Source: an uncultured Christensenella sp. (lineage in GTDB: Bacteria > Bacillota > Clostridia > Christensenellales > Pumilibacteraceae). From it: a DNA stretch of 64,000 bases. Position 1 is the stretch's first letter. The number at the start of each line of letters is the position of its first letter. A model generated the notes under the pieces. It ran no database searches. It was not told the origin of the DNA and saw only the letters and a list, made by a program, of their open reading frames with translations. The position numbers and the translations under genes were made by a program. This document shows, one piece after another, positions 52,318 to 59,742 of this stretch. The stretch covers positions 62,001 through 126,000 of the forward strand of contig CAJTTD010000004.1 in NCBI GenBank assembly GCA_910579205.1, given 5' to 3'.

Positions 52318-53429
52318 AAAAGATAGCCGTACTCGGATGTACCGGATCTATAGGTACGCAAACACTCGATATCGTAAGGAACAATCGCGACGATTATAAG
52401 ATCGTCGCTTTGTCTTGCGGAACTAACGCGCAAGAACTCGCGCGTTACGCCCGTGAGTTCGATTGCAAGCTTCTCGGCATATCGGACGGATCGAAGCGCG
52501 ATCGATTATCGGAAGAAGTGAGCGGTTCTACAGTATTATGCGGCGACGAAGCGCTTACCCAACTCGCATGTTGCGACGCGGATATCGTTGTGGTAGCCGT
52601 AGTCGGCATGATAGGGCTTAAAGCGGTAACGTCGGCGCTTAAGAACAAAAAGACGGTAGCTCTCGCCAATAAGGAATCGCTTGTCGCGGGCGGCGAGATA
52701 GTCAGAGGTCTTTTAAAGCACGGCGGCGAGATACGTCCCGTAGACTCCGAGCATTCGGCAGTATGGCAGTGCTTACGCGGCGAAAGCAGTCCGTCTCGAA
52801 TAATTTTGACGGCGAGCGGCGGTCCGTTTTATTTTGCGTCTGACCGCGATTTGGACGAAGTAACCCCCGAGCAAGCGGTAGCGCATCCAAATTGGCGCAT
52901 GGGGCGCAAAATATCGGTCGATAGCGCGACCATGATGAACAAAGGTTTGGAAATAATAGAGGCGCGCTGGTTGTTCGACACATTGGATATAGATTACGTG
53001 ATACATCCCGAAAGCGTGGTGCATTCCATGATAGAGTTTGCCGACGGTTCTGTCAAAGCGCAAGCGAGCTATGCCGATATGCGGTTGCCCATTCAGTACG
53101 CTTTGACTTATCCCGAGCACGCGCCGCGTACGTATAAGCCGTTGCATTTACCGTTGTCGTTGCGCTTTTTGCCGCCCGACGAAAAACGGTTTCCCGCGCC
53201 GCGATTGGCGCGCGAGGCGCTCGAAGCGGGCGGGGATGCCGCAGTTATCTTAAACGCGGCAAACGAAGCGGCAGTCAGACTGTTTTTGGAACGCAAGATA
53301 AAGTTTACCGATATAATCGAAACGGTGGAAAAAACTTTAAACAGCGAGACTATATCCAAAGTGTGCGACGAAGAAAGCGTTTTCCAAACGCATAAACGCA
53401 TTTACGATAAAATATACTTGAAATATTGA
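52314..53429 (+). CDS. dxr: 1-deoxy-D-xylulose 5-phosphate reductoisomerase
   Basis: A 371-residue NADPH enzyme of the MEP pathway. The nucleotide-binding LGCTGSIGTQTLDI, the ANKESLVAGG and SEHSAVWQCL substrate motifs, and the loop around ASGGPF are visible. It supplies isoprenoid precursors, used next door by UppS; IspG of the same pathway is two genes downstream. Confidence 0.97.
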   Translation: MKKIAVLGCTGSIGTQTLDIVRNNRDDYKIVALSCGTNAQELARYAREFDCKLLGISDGSKRDRLSEEVSGSTVLCGDEALTQLACCDADIVVVAVVGMIGLKAVTSALKNKKTVALANKESLVAGGEIVRGLLKHGGEIRPVDSEHSAVWQCLRGESSPSRIILTASGGPFYFASDRDLDEVTPEQAVAHPNWRMGRKISVDSATMMNKGLEIIEARWLFDTLDIDYVIHPESVVHSMIEFADGSVKAQASYADMRLPIQYALTYPEHAPRTYKPLHLPLSLRFLPPDEKRFPAPRLAREALEAGGDAAVILNAANEAAVRLFLERKIKFTDIIETVEKTLNSETISKVCDEESVFQTHKRIYDKIYLKY

Positions 53430-53438
53430 GGTTGTAAA

Positions 53439-54746
53439 TTGGTCTATTTCGGCTACATTGTTTTATCGCTCGTGATCTTGCTTTTAATGGTGCTTATACA
53501 CGAGGCGGGGCATTATACCGCGGCTAAGATACTCGGCTTTACCGTCGAAGAGTTTGCGGTCGGTTTCGGACCCAAGATTTTTTCTCGGCGACGCAAGAAC
53601 GGCGAGCTGTTTTCTTTGAGAATGCTCCCGCTCGGCGGTTATTGCGCCTTTTTGGGCGAAACGGAAGACGACGTACAAGACGAAAAAAAGCCTGAGGAAA
53701 AGGCAGAAAATAACTGTGATAGCGCAGCGTCGGATACGGTCGAACATGCTGATCATACGGACGGCGCGGCGGAAAACAGCGACGCGCAAGCAAATGCGAA
53801 AAAAGCGGACGACGATCTTTTGTCGTTCGTCATGCGCAGTAAGATAGACGACGAAAAGCAAAGCGTAGCTGACTGCAGATCGGCTTCTTGCGCAAGCGCC
53901 GAAAGTCAAGTGGTTCGACTCGACAAAAACGGCGCGCCCGCCAAAACGTTTTACGAACAAAAACCGTGGAAACGCATAATAGTGTTGTTGGGCGGCGTGG
54001 TTTTCAATTTTTTGTCGGCTATAATTTTTTCGCTTATTTATATATGGTCGGTAGGCTATGCCACGTCGCAGATAACCGAAATTTATTCCGATCCGAGCGG
54101 AGAGGTATATTGTCCCGATCTACGCGTCGGCGACGTTATTTTGGCTGTTGACGGTCGGCAGATCAGCGTAATGGAATCGTTTTCGGAGCTTGCGGCAAAG
54201 GTAAGCGAAGGCGAGACGGTCAAGCTAAAGATCGACCGCGACGGTGAGATCGTTTATGTAGATGCGACCCGCCGTGAAATTACGGTTAATAACGATAAGG
54301 GCGAGAGTTCGACGTATACGGGCTTCGGATTCGTGTCTCAAAACGTTTTTATAGGCGCTAACGCGGGCAATGCCTTTAAATATTGCGTTCCTTACACGTT
54401 CAAGCTTTCTTGGTCTATACTCGGCTCTTTCGGGCAGCTCATTACGGGCAAAGTGCCTATAACGTCTGTGTCCGGACCGATCGGATCTATAAATATGATG
54501 GCGCAGCTCTCGGTGGCGAATTGGCGTAACATTCTTATTTTGCTGCCGCTGCTTGCGAGCAATCTCGCTATATTCAATCTTTTGCCGTTCCCAGCATTGG
54601 ACGGCGCGCAAGTGATATTTACGATAGTGGAGTGGATACGTAAAAAGCCCATCAACCGCAAGATCCAAGGCATTATAAACAGCGTGGGACTTGTTGTTTT
54701 ATTGTTGTTTGTGCTAATCGTTGACATTTTATCGTTCGCGTTGTAA
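53439..54746 (+). CDS. rseP: RseP/RasP-type site-2 protease with acidic insertion
   Basis: A 435-residue M50 intramembrane metalloprotease with a PDZ domain. HEAGH is near residue 22, and NLLPFPALDG carries the third zinc ligand. Between about residues 75 and 150 there is an extra segment rich in Asp, Glu, Ala and Lys, not typical of the family; it sits between the first helix and the PDZ region. Known roles are cleavage of anti-sigma factors and signal-peptide remnants. TTG start with GAGG upstream. Confidence 0.9.
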   Translation: MVYFGYIVLSLVILLLMVLIHEAGHYTAAKILGFTVEEFAVGFGPKIFSRRRKNGELFSLRMLPLGGYCAFLGETEDDVQDEKKPEEKAENNCDSAASDTVEHADHTDGAAENSDAQANAKKADDDLLSFVMRSKIDDEKQSVADCRSASCASAESQVVRLDKNGAPAKTFYEQKPWKRIIVLLGGVVFNFLSAIIFSLIYIWSVGYATSQITEIYSDPSGEVYCPDLRVGDVILAVDGRQISVMESFSELAAKVSEGETVKLKIDRDGEIVYVDATRREITVNNDKGESSTYTGFGFVSQNVFIGANAGNAFKYCVPYTFKLSWSILGSFGQLITGKVPITSVSGPIGSINMMAQLSVANWRNILILLPLLASNLAIFNLLPFPALDGAQVIFTIVEWIRKKPINRKIQGIINSVGLVVLLLFVLIVDILSFAL

Positions 54747-54749
54747 AAT
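54721..54749 (+). promoter_or_regulatory. ispG promoter inside the end of rseP, predicted leaderless
   Basis: A perfect TTGACA (54721-54726), 17 bp, TAAAAT (54744-54749). The -10 ends 7 nt before the GTG at 54756, so transcription should begin exactly at the start codon. No Shine-Dalgarno is present. This is the clearest case of the pattern. Confidence 0.75.
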
Positions 54750-54755
54750 ATAACC

Positions 54756-55799
54756 GTGAGTGAATTAACGGTCAAAATCAAGGATATCGTCATCGGCGGC
54801 GGAAACAAGATAGCCGTTCAGTCTATGACTAATACGGACACTTCCGATCATGAGGCGACTTTCGAGCAGCTCAAACGTTTGCAGACGGCGGGCTGCGATA
54901 TCGCGCGCATAGCTGTATCGAGCGACGCGGAAGTCGAAGCGTGCAAGCATTTGATAGGCAGATTCGGTATGCCGTTGGTGGCGGATATACAGTACGATTA
55001 TCGTTTGGCGATAAAATGCTGCGAAATAGGATTTGACAAAATAAGATTCAATCCCGGCAACATAGGCGATCGCGACAAAGTAAAACTTCTTACAGACGCT
55101 TGCAAAGCTAACGGTACGCCCATAAGGATAGGCGTCAATACGGGCTCTATAGAAAAAGAATATCTTGATGTAGATCCTTGCGAAGCGCTTGTAAAGAGCG
55201 CGCTCAAGCACGTGCGCATGCTCGAAGAGATGGATTTTTACGACATTGTGATTTCTGTCAAGTCGTCCGATGTTAAGACTATGATAAAAGCGTACAGACA
55301 GCTTGCGCGATCGGTGCGGTATCCGTTGCACTTGGGCGTTACCGAAAGCGGCGCCGATATGCGCGGTATAGTGCGTTCGGCAGTGGGCATAGGCTCGTTG
55401 ATAGCCGACGGCATAGGCGATACCGTGCGCGTGTCGCTGTCGGGCGATCCCGTAAAGGAAGTTGAAGCGGCGCGTTTGATACTGCAAGAATGTGGCGCGG
55501 ATGTCGATTATTGCCAAATAATTTCATGCCCAACATGTTCGCGCTGCAAGTACGATCTCAAAGCTGTCGTGGACGAACTCAAAGCGGCGACCGAGCATAT
55601 AAAAAAGCCCGTCAAAGTGGCTGTCATGGGTTGCGCGGTAAACGGTCCGGGCGAAGCCAGAGGCGCAGATTTCGGCGTTGCGGGCGGCGCAAACGGCAAG
55701 GCGGCGCTCTTTGTGGACGGAAAGCCTATAAAAACGATAGAGTTCTCGGACGTAGTTCCCGAGCTTCTCAGATTGATCGACGAGAAAACGGCAGAATAA
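54756..55799 (+). CDS. ispG: 4-hydroxy-3-methylbut-2-en-1-yl diphosphate synthase
   Basis: A 347-residue [4Fe-4S] enzyme of the MEP pathway. IAVQSMTNTDT, the TIM-barrel core, and the cluster ligands in SCPTCSRC and MGCAVNGPGEA are all present. GTG start, 7 nt after its -10. In Bacillus proS lies at this place; here ispG takes the slot before the polC locus. The polC-derived gene starts 1 base after its stop. Confidence 0.96.
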   Translation: MSELTVKIKDIVIGGGNKIAVQSMTNTDTSDHEATFEQLKRLQTAGCDIARIAVSSDAEVEACKHLIGRFGMPLVADIQYDYRLAIKCCEIGFDKIRFNPGNIGDRDKVKLLTDACKANGTPIRIGVNTGSIEKEYLDVDPCEALVKSALKHVRMLEEMDFYDIVISVKSSDVKTMIKAYRQLARSVRYPLHLGVTESGADMRGIVRSAVGIGSLIADGIGDTVRVSLSGDPVKEVEAARLILQECGADVDYCQIISCPTCSRCKYDLKAVVDELKAATEHIKKPVKVAVMGCAVNGPGEARGADFGVAGGANGKAALFVDGKPIKTIEFSDVVPELLRLIDEKTAE

Positions 55800-55800
55800 T

Positions 55801-57288
55801 ATGAACGAATTATACACCGAGATAAATAACAGAACAAACGGTAAGTATGCCGATGTGCGTTTTCCGCAAATACAATTTTTTTCGGGCGGCGCGGTAGTAA
55901 CAGTCGTTATCGAACAGAACGCTATCGGTTCGTCGGACGCAGACAGAGCCGAAATAAAGCGTCTCGTAAACGACGTATGCGCGTTCCATGCGCCTGCGGA
56001 TATCAAATTTGTTTACGAGGAGATAACGCGTAAAAGCTTGCGCGACAAAGTAGCGGCCTTTCTCGGCAAGTTCGCTTTTGCGGCTTCTGCGGATATTTCG
56101 GTAGACATCGATCCCGCGCGCGTTATTTTAACGATGCACAAGAGCATGATGAAGCTTGCGGAAGAAAGTTGCTTGCCGCGGCTCAAAGAGTATTTAAAGA
56201 ACAACTACATACAGCCGATAGCGGTAGTAACTGAAATTATAGATTATGCGGAAGAGCGTCGCGACGTAAAACAGTCGGCAGTCGTTAAAAAATCGTATAA
56301 AGTGTCTGACTTAGCTCCGATCGCGGGCGAGATAGCCGCGGAAGAAGCTATCTCGGTAGCGAATACCGAGGAGATTTCGGGCGAAGTTACCGTGTGCGGA
56401 GTTTTGACGATGCTTACCGATTACGTCAGTAAAGTCAAGTTCGGCGGCGGGGGAAACGAATACGAATTGTTTACATTGTACGACGGCGAAAAAACATTGG
56501 TTTGTCGTTATTATCCAAAAGACGGCATTGTATTGTCGGTGCATAAAAAAGATATCGTAAACAAACCCGTGTGCGTAAAAGGGTACGTCAAAGCGGGGCG
56601 GTTCGGCGAATCATTGCTGACAGCCGATGCGATAGCTCTTTGCTCTGCGGACGGACTGACCGTTTATCCTACGCCCGTGCCGCCCGAAAAGTACGAAAGC
56701 GTTGCGCCCGCGCCGTATGAAGAATACGTTCAAGCGAGCTTATTCCAGACGGAAGTCGAACTTCCCGATTGTCTGCGCGGAAGTTTTGTGGTGTTCGACT
56801 TCGAGACGACGGGACTTAGTTTGGAATACGACATGCCGACTGAGATAGGCGCGGTAAAGATCACAGACGGCGTTATTACGGAAACTTTTTCCACGCTGAT
56901 AGACCCCAAGCGTCCTATACCGACCGAGGTTTCGGCAAAGACGGGAATAACAGACGAAATGGTAAAGGGCAAGCCCGAGCTTTATGACGTACTGCCCGAT
57001 CTGTATAAATTTACATTCGGTTGTTCGCTCGTGTGCCATAACGTATCGTTCGATTTTCCGTTCTTGCTCAAGCACGGCAATAAGAGCGGTTGGACTTTCG
57101 GCGACAGAAAAACTTACGATACGATGGGGCTTGCGCCGCGTGCGATCAAAGGCATAGAAAAGCTGTCGCTCGATAAAGTGCTCGAAAGCTTGGGGCTTGT
57201 CAACGACAACGCGCACCGCGCGCTTTCTGACGCCGCAGCCACCGCTAAAGCGTTTATAGCTATGGCTAAAACGGTGCGGGAAATTTGA
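55801..57288 (+). CDS. PolC remnant: N-terminal, OB and DEDDh exonuclease domains only
   Basis: A 495-residue protein at the standard polC locus (between ispG and rimP). Residues 1-165 look like the PolC N-terminal domain, about 190-300 is an OB fold (ISGEVTVCGVLT...), and about 325-493 is a DEDDh exonuclease with FDFETTGL, HNVSFDF and NAHRALSDA, all catalytic residues present. PolC is about 1430 residues; the PHP domain that encloses the exonuclease and the whole polymerase core are missing. Only 172 bases separate the stop from rimP, and no frame there continues the protein. It may act as a stand-alone 3'-5' proofreading exonuclease. Confidence 0.85.
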   Translation: MNELYTEINNRTNGKYADVRFPQIQFFSGGAVVTVVIEQNAIGSSDADRAEIKRLVNDVCAFHAPADIKFVYEEITRKSLRDKVAAFLGKFAFAASADISVDIDPARVILTMHKSMMKLAEESCLPRLKEYLKNNYIQPIAVVTEIIDYAEERRDVKQSAVVKKSYKVSDLAPIAGEIAAEEAISVANTEEISGEVTVCGVLTMLTDYVSKVKFGGGGNEYELFTLYDGEKTLVCRYYPKDGIVLSVHKKDIVNKPVCVKGYVKAGRFGESLLTADAIALCSADGLTVYPTPVPPEKYESVAPAPYEEYVQASLFQTEVELPDCLRGSFVVFDFETTGLSLEYDMPTEIGAVKITDGVITETFSTLIDPKRPIPTEVSAKTGITDEMVKGKPELYDVLPDLYKFTFGCSLVCHNVSFDFPFLLKHGNKSGWTFGDRKTYDTMGLAPRAIKGIEKLSLDKVLESLGLVNDNAHRALSDAAATAKAFIAMAKTVREI

Positions 57289-57364
57289 GCGGCGCAGATA
57301 CTGTGAATGCGTCTTAGGCTTTGTTCGAGCGTGCCGTACCGACCAAAAAGGTATGTCAAAACGC

Positions 57365-57391
57365 TTGCAATTTCAAAAGATATGTGATAAT
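57365..57391 (+). promoter_or_regulatory. Promoter of the rimP-nusA operon
   Basis: TTGCAA (57365-57370) and GATAAT (57386-57391) with a TGT extension before the -10 and a 15-bp spacer. The promoter is weak by spacing but well placed. Confidence 0.5.
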
Positions 57392-57417
57392 ATTATGGTA
57401 TGGTATTTTGGTAGCAT

Positions 57418-57447
57418 GAGAGTGGGTTTTGCCCGCTCTCAAGTTTT
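57418..57447 (+). terminator. Attenuator-like hairpin before rimP
   Basis: GAGAGTGGG and CCCGCTCTC pair around a TTTTG loop, followed by AAGTTTT. A hairpin plus short T-run just upstream of the rimP Shine-Dalgarno suggests attenuation of the nusA operon, which in other bacteria is regulated by NusA itself. Confidence 0.6.
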
Positions 57448-57460
57448 ATGGAGGCCTTTT

Positions 57461-57925
57461 ATCAACAGCGTAATAGAAAAAGCAAGACCTACGGTCGAAG
57501 AAGTTGTCAGTAAGCTCGGCTACGAACTGGTGGACATCGAATACAAGACATTGTACGGCGATAAACATCTCGTAGTTTATATCGCCAACGACGACGGCGT
57601 GAGCCTTGACGACTGCGAAGCGGTATCCAACGCGCTCGACGCGCCGCTCGACGCGCTCGACCCCACGTCGGGAGCGCCTTACAGTTTGGACGTTTCGTCG
57701 CCCGGTCTCGACCGTCCGTTCAAAACGCAACGCGACTACGAACGCAATTACGGAAAGACGGTCGAAATAAAGCTTTACGCGCCCGTAACGGGACATAAGG
57801 ACAAACTGCTCGTCGGCGAGCTTGTTCTAAAGACGGCAGACGCTGTCCAAGTGAATATAGACGGCAAAAACGAAACGTTGGACGCGCGTAGCGTCGCGTT
57901 GGTAAGACCGCACGTCGAGTTTTAA
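57461..57925 (+). CDS. rimP: Ribosome maturation factor RimP, apparent ATC start
   Basis: A 154-residue protein needed for 30S maturation. VSKLGYELVDIEY, DDGVSLDDCEAVSNALD and DVSSPGLDRPFK are the family motifs. The conserved N-terminus begins at INSVIEKARP. GGAGG at 57450-57454 lies six bases before the ATC at 57461, and there is no ATG, GTG or TTG in frame nearby. The only upstream in-frame ATG (57417) lacks a Shine-Dalgarno and would translate the hairpin. AUC initiation would be rare, though AUU is used by infC. Confidence 0.8.
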   Translation: MNSVIEKARPTVEEVVSKLGYELVDIEYKTLYGDKHLVVYIANDDGVSLDDCEAVSNALDAPLDALDPTSGAPYSLDVSSPGLDRPFKTQRDYERNYGKTVEIKLYAPVTGHKDKLLVGELVLKTADAVQVNIDGKNETLDARSVALVRPHVEF

Positions 57926-57968
57926 CGGCGGCGGCATATATCATGAAAATATTTTTCGGGAGATAAAA

Positions 57969-59129
57969 ATGGCAAAGAAAAATTCGACACTTACTCTGCA
58001 AGCGGATTTCTACAACGCTCTCGCCGATCTCGAGAGCGAAAAGGGGATCAAAAAGGAAGTATTTATCGACGCTTTGGAAGACGCGCTCACCAGCGCGTAT
58101 AAAAAGCAGTACGGTGTTGCCAAGTCCATCAAGATAATCATGTCGGACGAAAGCAAAACGTTTAAGATCTATACTTGCCAAAAGGTAGTGGAGCAGGTAG
58201 AGGATCGCGAAACGGAAATAAGCCTCGAAGACGCACGGCTCATAGACAAAAAACACAAAGTGGGCGACGATATTTACGAGCCTGTGGACGCGAGCGGTTT
58301 CGGACGCATAGTTGCGCAAATGGCTAAGCAGATAATAACGCAAAAACTGCGTTCGGTCGAAAGCGAAATGGCGTACAGCGAACTTTCCGAAAAGGAAGAA
58401 GAACTCGTTACATGTATCGTTCATCGTGTTGACGGCAAAAACGTTTGCGTAGAGATACAAAAACTCGAGGCTGTGCTTTATCCCAAAGATCAGTTGCCCG
58501 GCGATCACTTTAAAGTCGGCGACAAGATCAAGGTCTTTGTTCGCGGGATAAAGAGCGGCATGCGCGGACCGCAAGTGCTTGTTACGCGCACTGCGCCGGG
58601 GTTCATTAAGCGCATGTTCGAGCTGGAAGTTCCCGAGATAGCGAGCGGCGTCGTGTCTATAAAGGGCATAGTCCGCGAAGCGGGACTGCGCACGAAAATG
58701 GCTGTTTATGCCAACGACTCGGGCGTAGACGCCGTAGGCGCTTGCGTGGGTAACCGCGGCGCGCGCGTCAACAGCATAATATCCGAAGTCGGTGGAGAAA
58801 AGATAGACATCATTCCTTGGCATGAGGATCCGCTCGAGTTTATAGCCCGTGCGCTTTTGCCCGCAAAAGTCGTCATGGTGGAAGCCAAAGAGGACGAGCA
58901 TGCCGCAAAAGTAGTCGTAATGGACGATCAACTCAGTCTCGCTATAGGCAGAGAAGGCGTAAACGCGCGCCTTGCCGCAAAGCTCACGGGCTGGAAGATA
59001 GATATTAAACCGTACTCGGCAATGGAAAAAGAAGTCCAAGCGGCTAAAGAACTCGCAGAACAAATGGGAAGCGACAACTTTGACGTGTTCGACGAGGATC
59101 TCGGGGAGCTTGACGAGGGCGGCGTTTAA
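57969..59129 (+). CDS. nusA: Transcription termination/antitermination factor NusA
   Basis: A 386-residue RNA polymerase partner. N-terminal domain to about 130, S1 domain with GRIVAQMAKQIITQKLR before it, and two KH domains around GACVGNRGARVNSII and LAIGREGVNARLAAKLTGWKIDI. There are no C-terminal acidic repeats, typical of Firmicutes. ATG with GGGAG upstream. Its ATG/TAA end shares a base with the next gene. Confidence 0.97.
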   Translation: MAKKNSTLTLQADFYNALADLESEKGIKKEVFIDALEDALTSAYKKQYGVAKSIKIIMSDESKTFKIYTCQKVVEQVEDRETEISLEDARLIDKKHKVGDDIYEPVDASGFGRIVAQMAKQIITQKLRSVESEMAYSELSEKEEELVTCIVHRVDGKNVCVEIQKLEAVLYPKDQLPGDHFKVGDKIKVFVRGIKSGMRGPQVLVTRTAPGFIKRMFELEVPEIASGVVSIKGIVREAGLRTKMAVYANDSGVDAVGACVGNRGARVNSIISEVGGEKIDIIPWHEDPLEFIARALLPAKVVMVEAKEDEHAAKVVVMDDQLSLAIGREGVNARLAAKLTGWKIDIKPYSAMEKEVQAAKELAEQMGSDNFDVFDEDLGELDEGGV

Positions 59130-59410
59130 TGAAGCACGTCCCGCAACGTACTTGCATAGCATGCAGAGAGCAGAAAGACAGGTCCGATCTTGTCCGCATT
59201 GTTCGCAAGACGGACGGAACTATAGAGCTTGATATTAAGGGGCGCGAAGACGGTCGCGGCGCGTATATTTGCAAGAATGCTAACTGTATGCGCACCGCCA
59301 TAAAAAAGCGCGCGCTCAATAAGGCTTATAAAGAGTCCGTCTCCGATCAAACGTACGATCGACTGCTCGAACAATTCGATAGCTATTTCGGGAATACGGA
59401 TGAACGGTAG
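59129..59410 (+). CDS. rnpM: YlxR/RnpM RNA-binding protein
   Basis: A 93-residue YlxR-family protein. RTCIACREQKDRSDLVRIVR and GRGAYICKNANCMRTA are diagnostic. It has been shown in Bacillus to bind and modulate RNase P; RNase P RNA is encoded in this window too. It overlaps ylxQ by 11 bases. Confidence 0.9.
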   Translation: MKHVPQRTCIACREQKDRSDLVRIVRKTDGTIELDIKGREDGRGAYICKNANCMRTAIKKRALNKAYKESVSDQTYDRLLEQFDSYFGNTDER

Positions 59411-59714
59411 CGCGGACAAATTCAAATCGATGATCGGCTTTGCAAAGCGGTCGGGCAAGATAGCGTACGGTTTGGATACCGTAAAGTCGGCTAAGAAGTT
59501 ATACATGCTCGCCGTAAGCGATACGGCATCGAAAAACTTGACTGACAATATGATCACCGTGGCGCGGCGGCGAAGTATCCCGCTGTTGCGCGTGCCCGAG
59601 CTGGAAAGCATAGTGGGCAACAACTGTAAAGCGCTCGGTATATCGAACGCTGACATGACAAGCTGTATAATGAACTACGTCAAAAGCGGCGAGTCTGAAT
59701 ATTCATTACTTTAA
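59400..59714 (+). CDS. ylxQ: L7Ae-family ribosomal protein YlxQ
   Basis: A 104-residue L7Ae/L30e/S12e-like protein; these bind K-turn RNA. IGFAKRSGKIAYGLDTVKSAK is the typical beginning and LGISNADMTSCI resembles the C-terminal helix. Between rnpM and infB, as in Bacillus. Function in vivo is not known. Confidence 0.87.
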   Translation: MNGSADKFKSMIGFAKRSGKIAYGLDTVKSAKKLYMLAVSDTASKNLTDNMITVARRRSIPLLRVPELESIVGNNCKALGISNADMTSCIMNYVKSGESEYSLL

Positions 59715-59742
59715 ACCTTACAAGTTACGGAGGTAACGTTAA

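Noticed and set aside
55801..57460. polC interrupted by a frameshift, with the polymerase continuing in another frame
   Set aside because: Only 172 bases separate the stop from the RimP start and none of the frames there holds PHP or polymerase sequence; the missing part would need about 2.8 kb.
57353..57460. A longer RimP starting at 57353 or 57417
   Set aside because: These codons lie in the promoter or hairpin, have no ribosome site and add residues that do not resemble the family.
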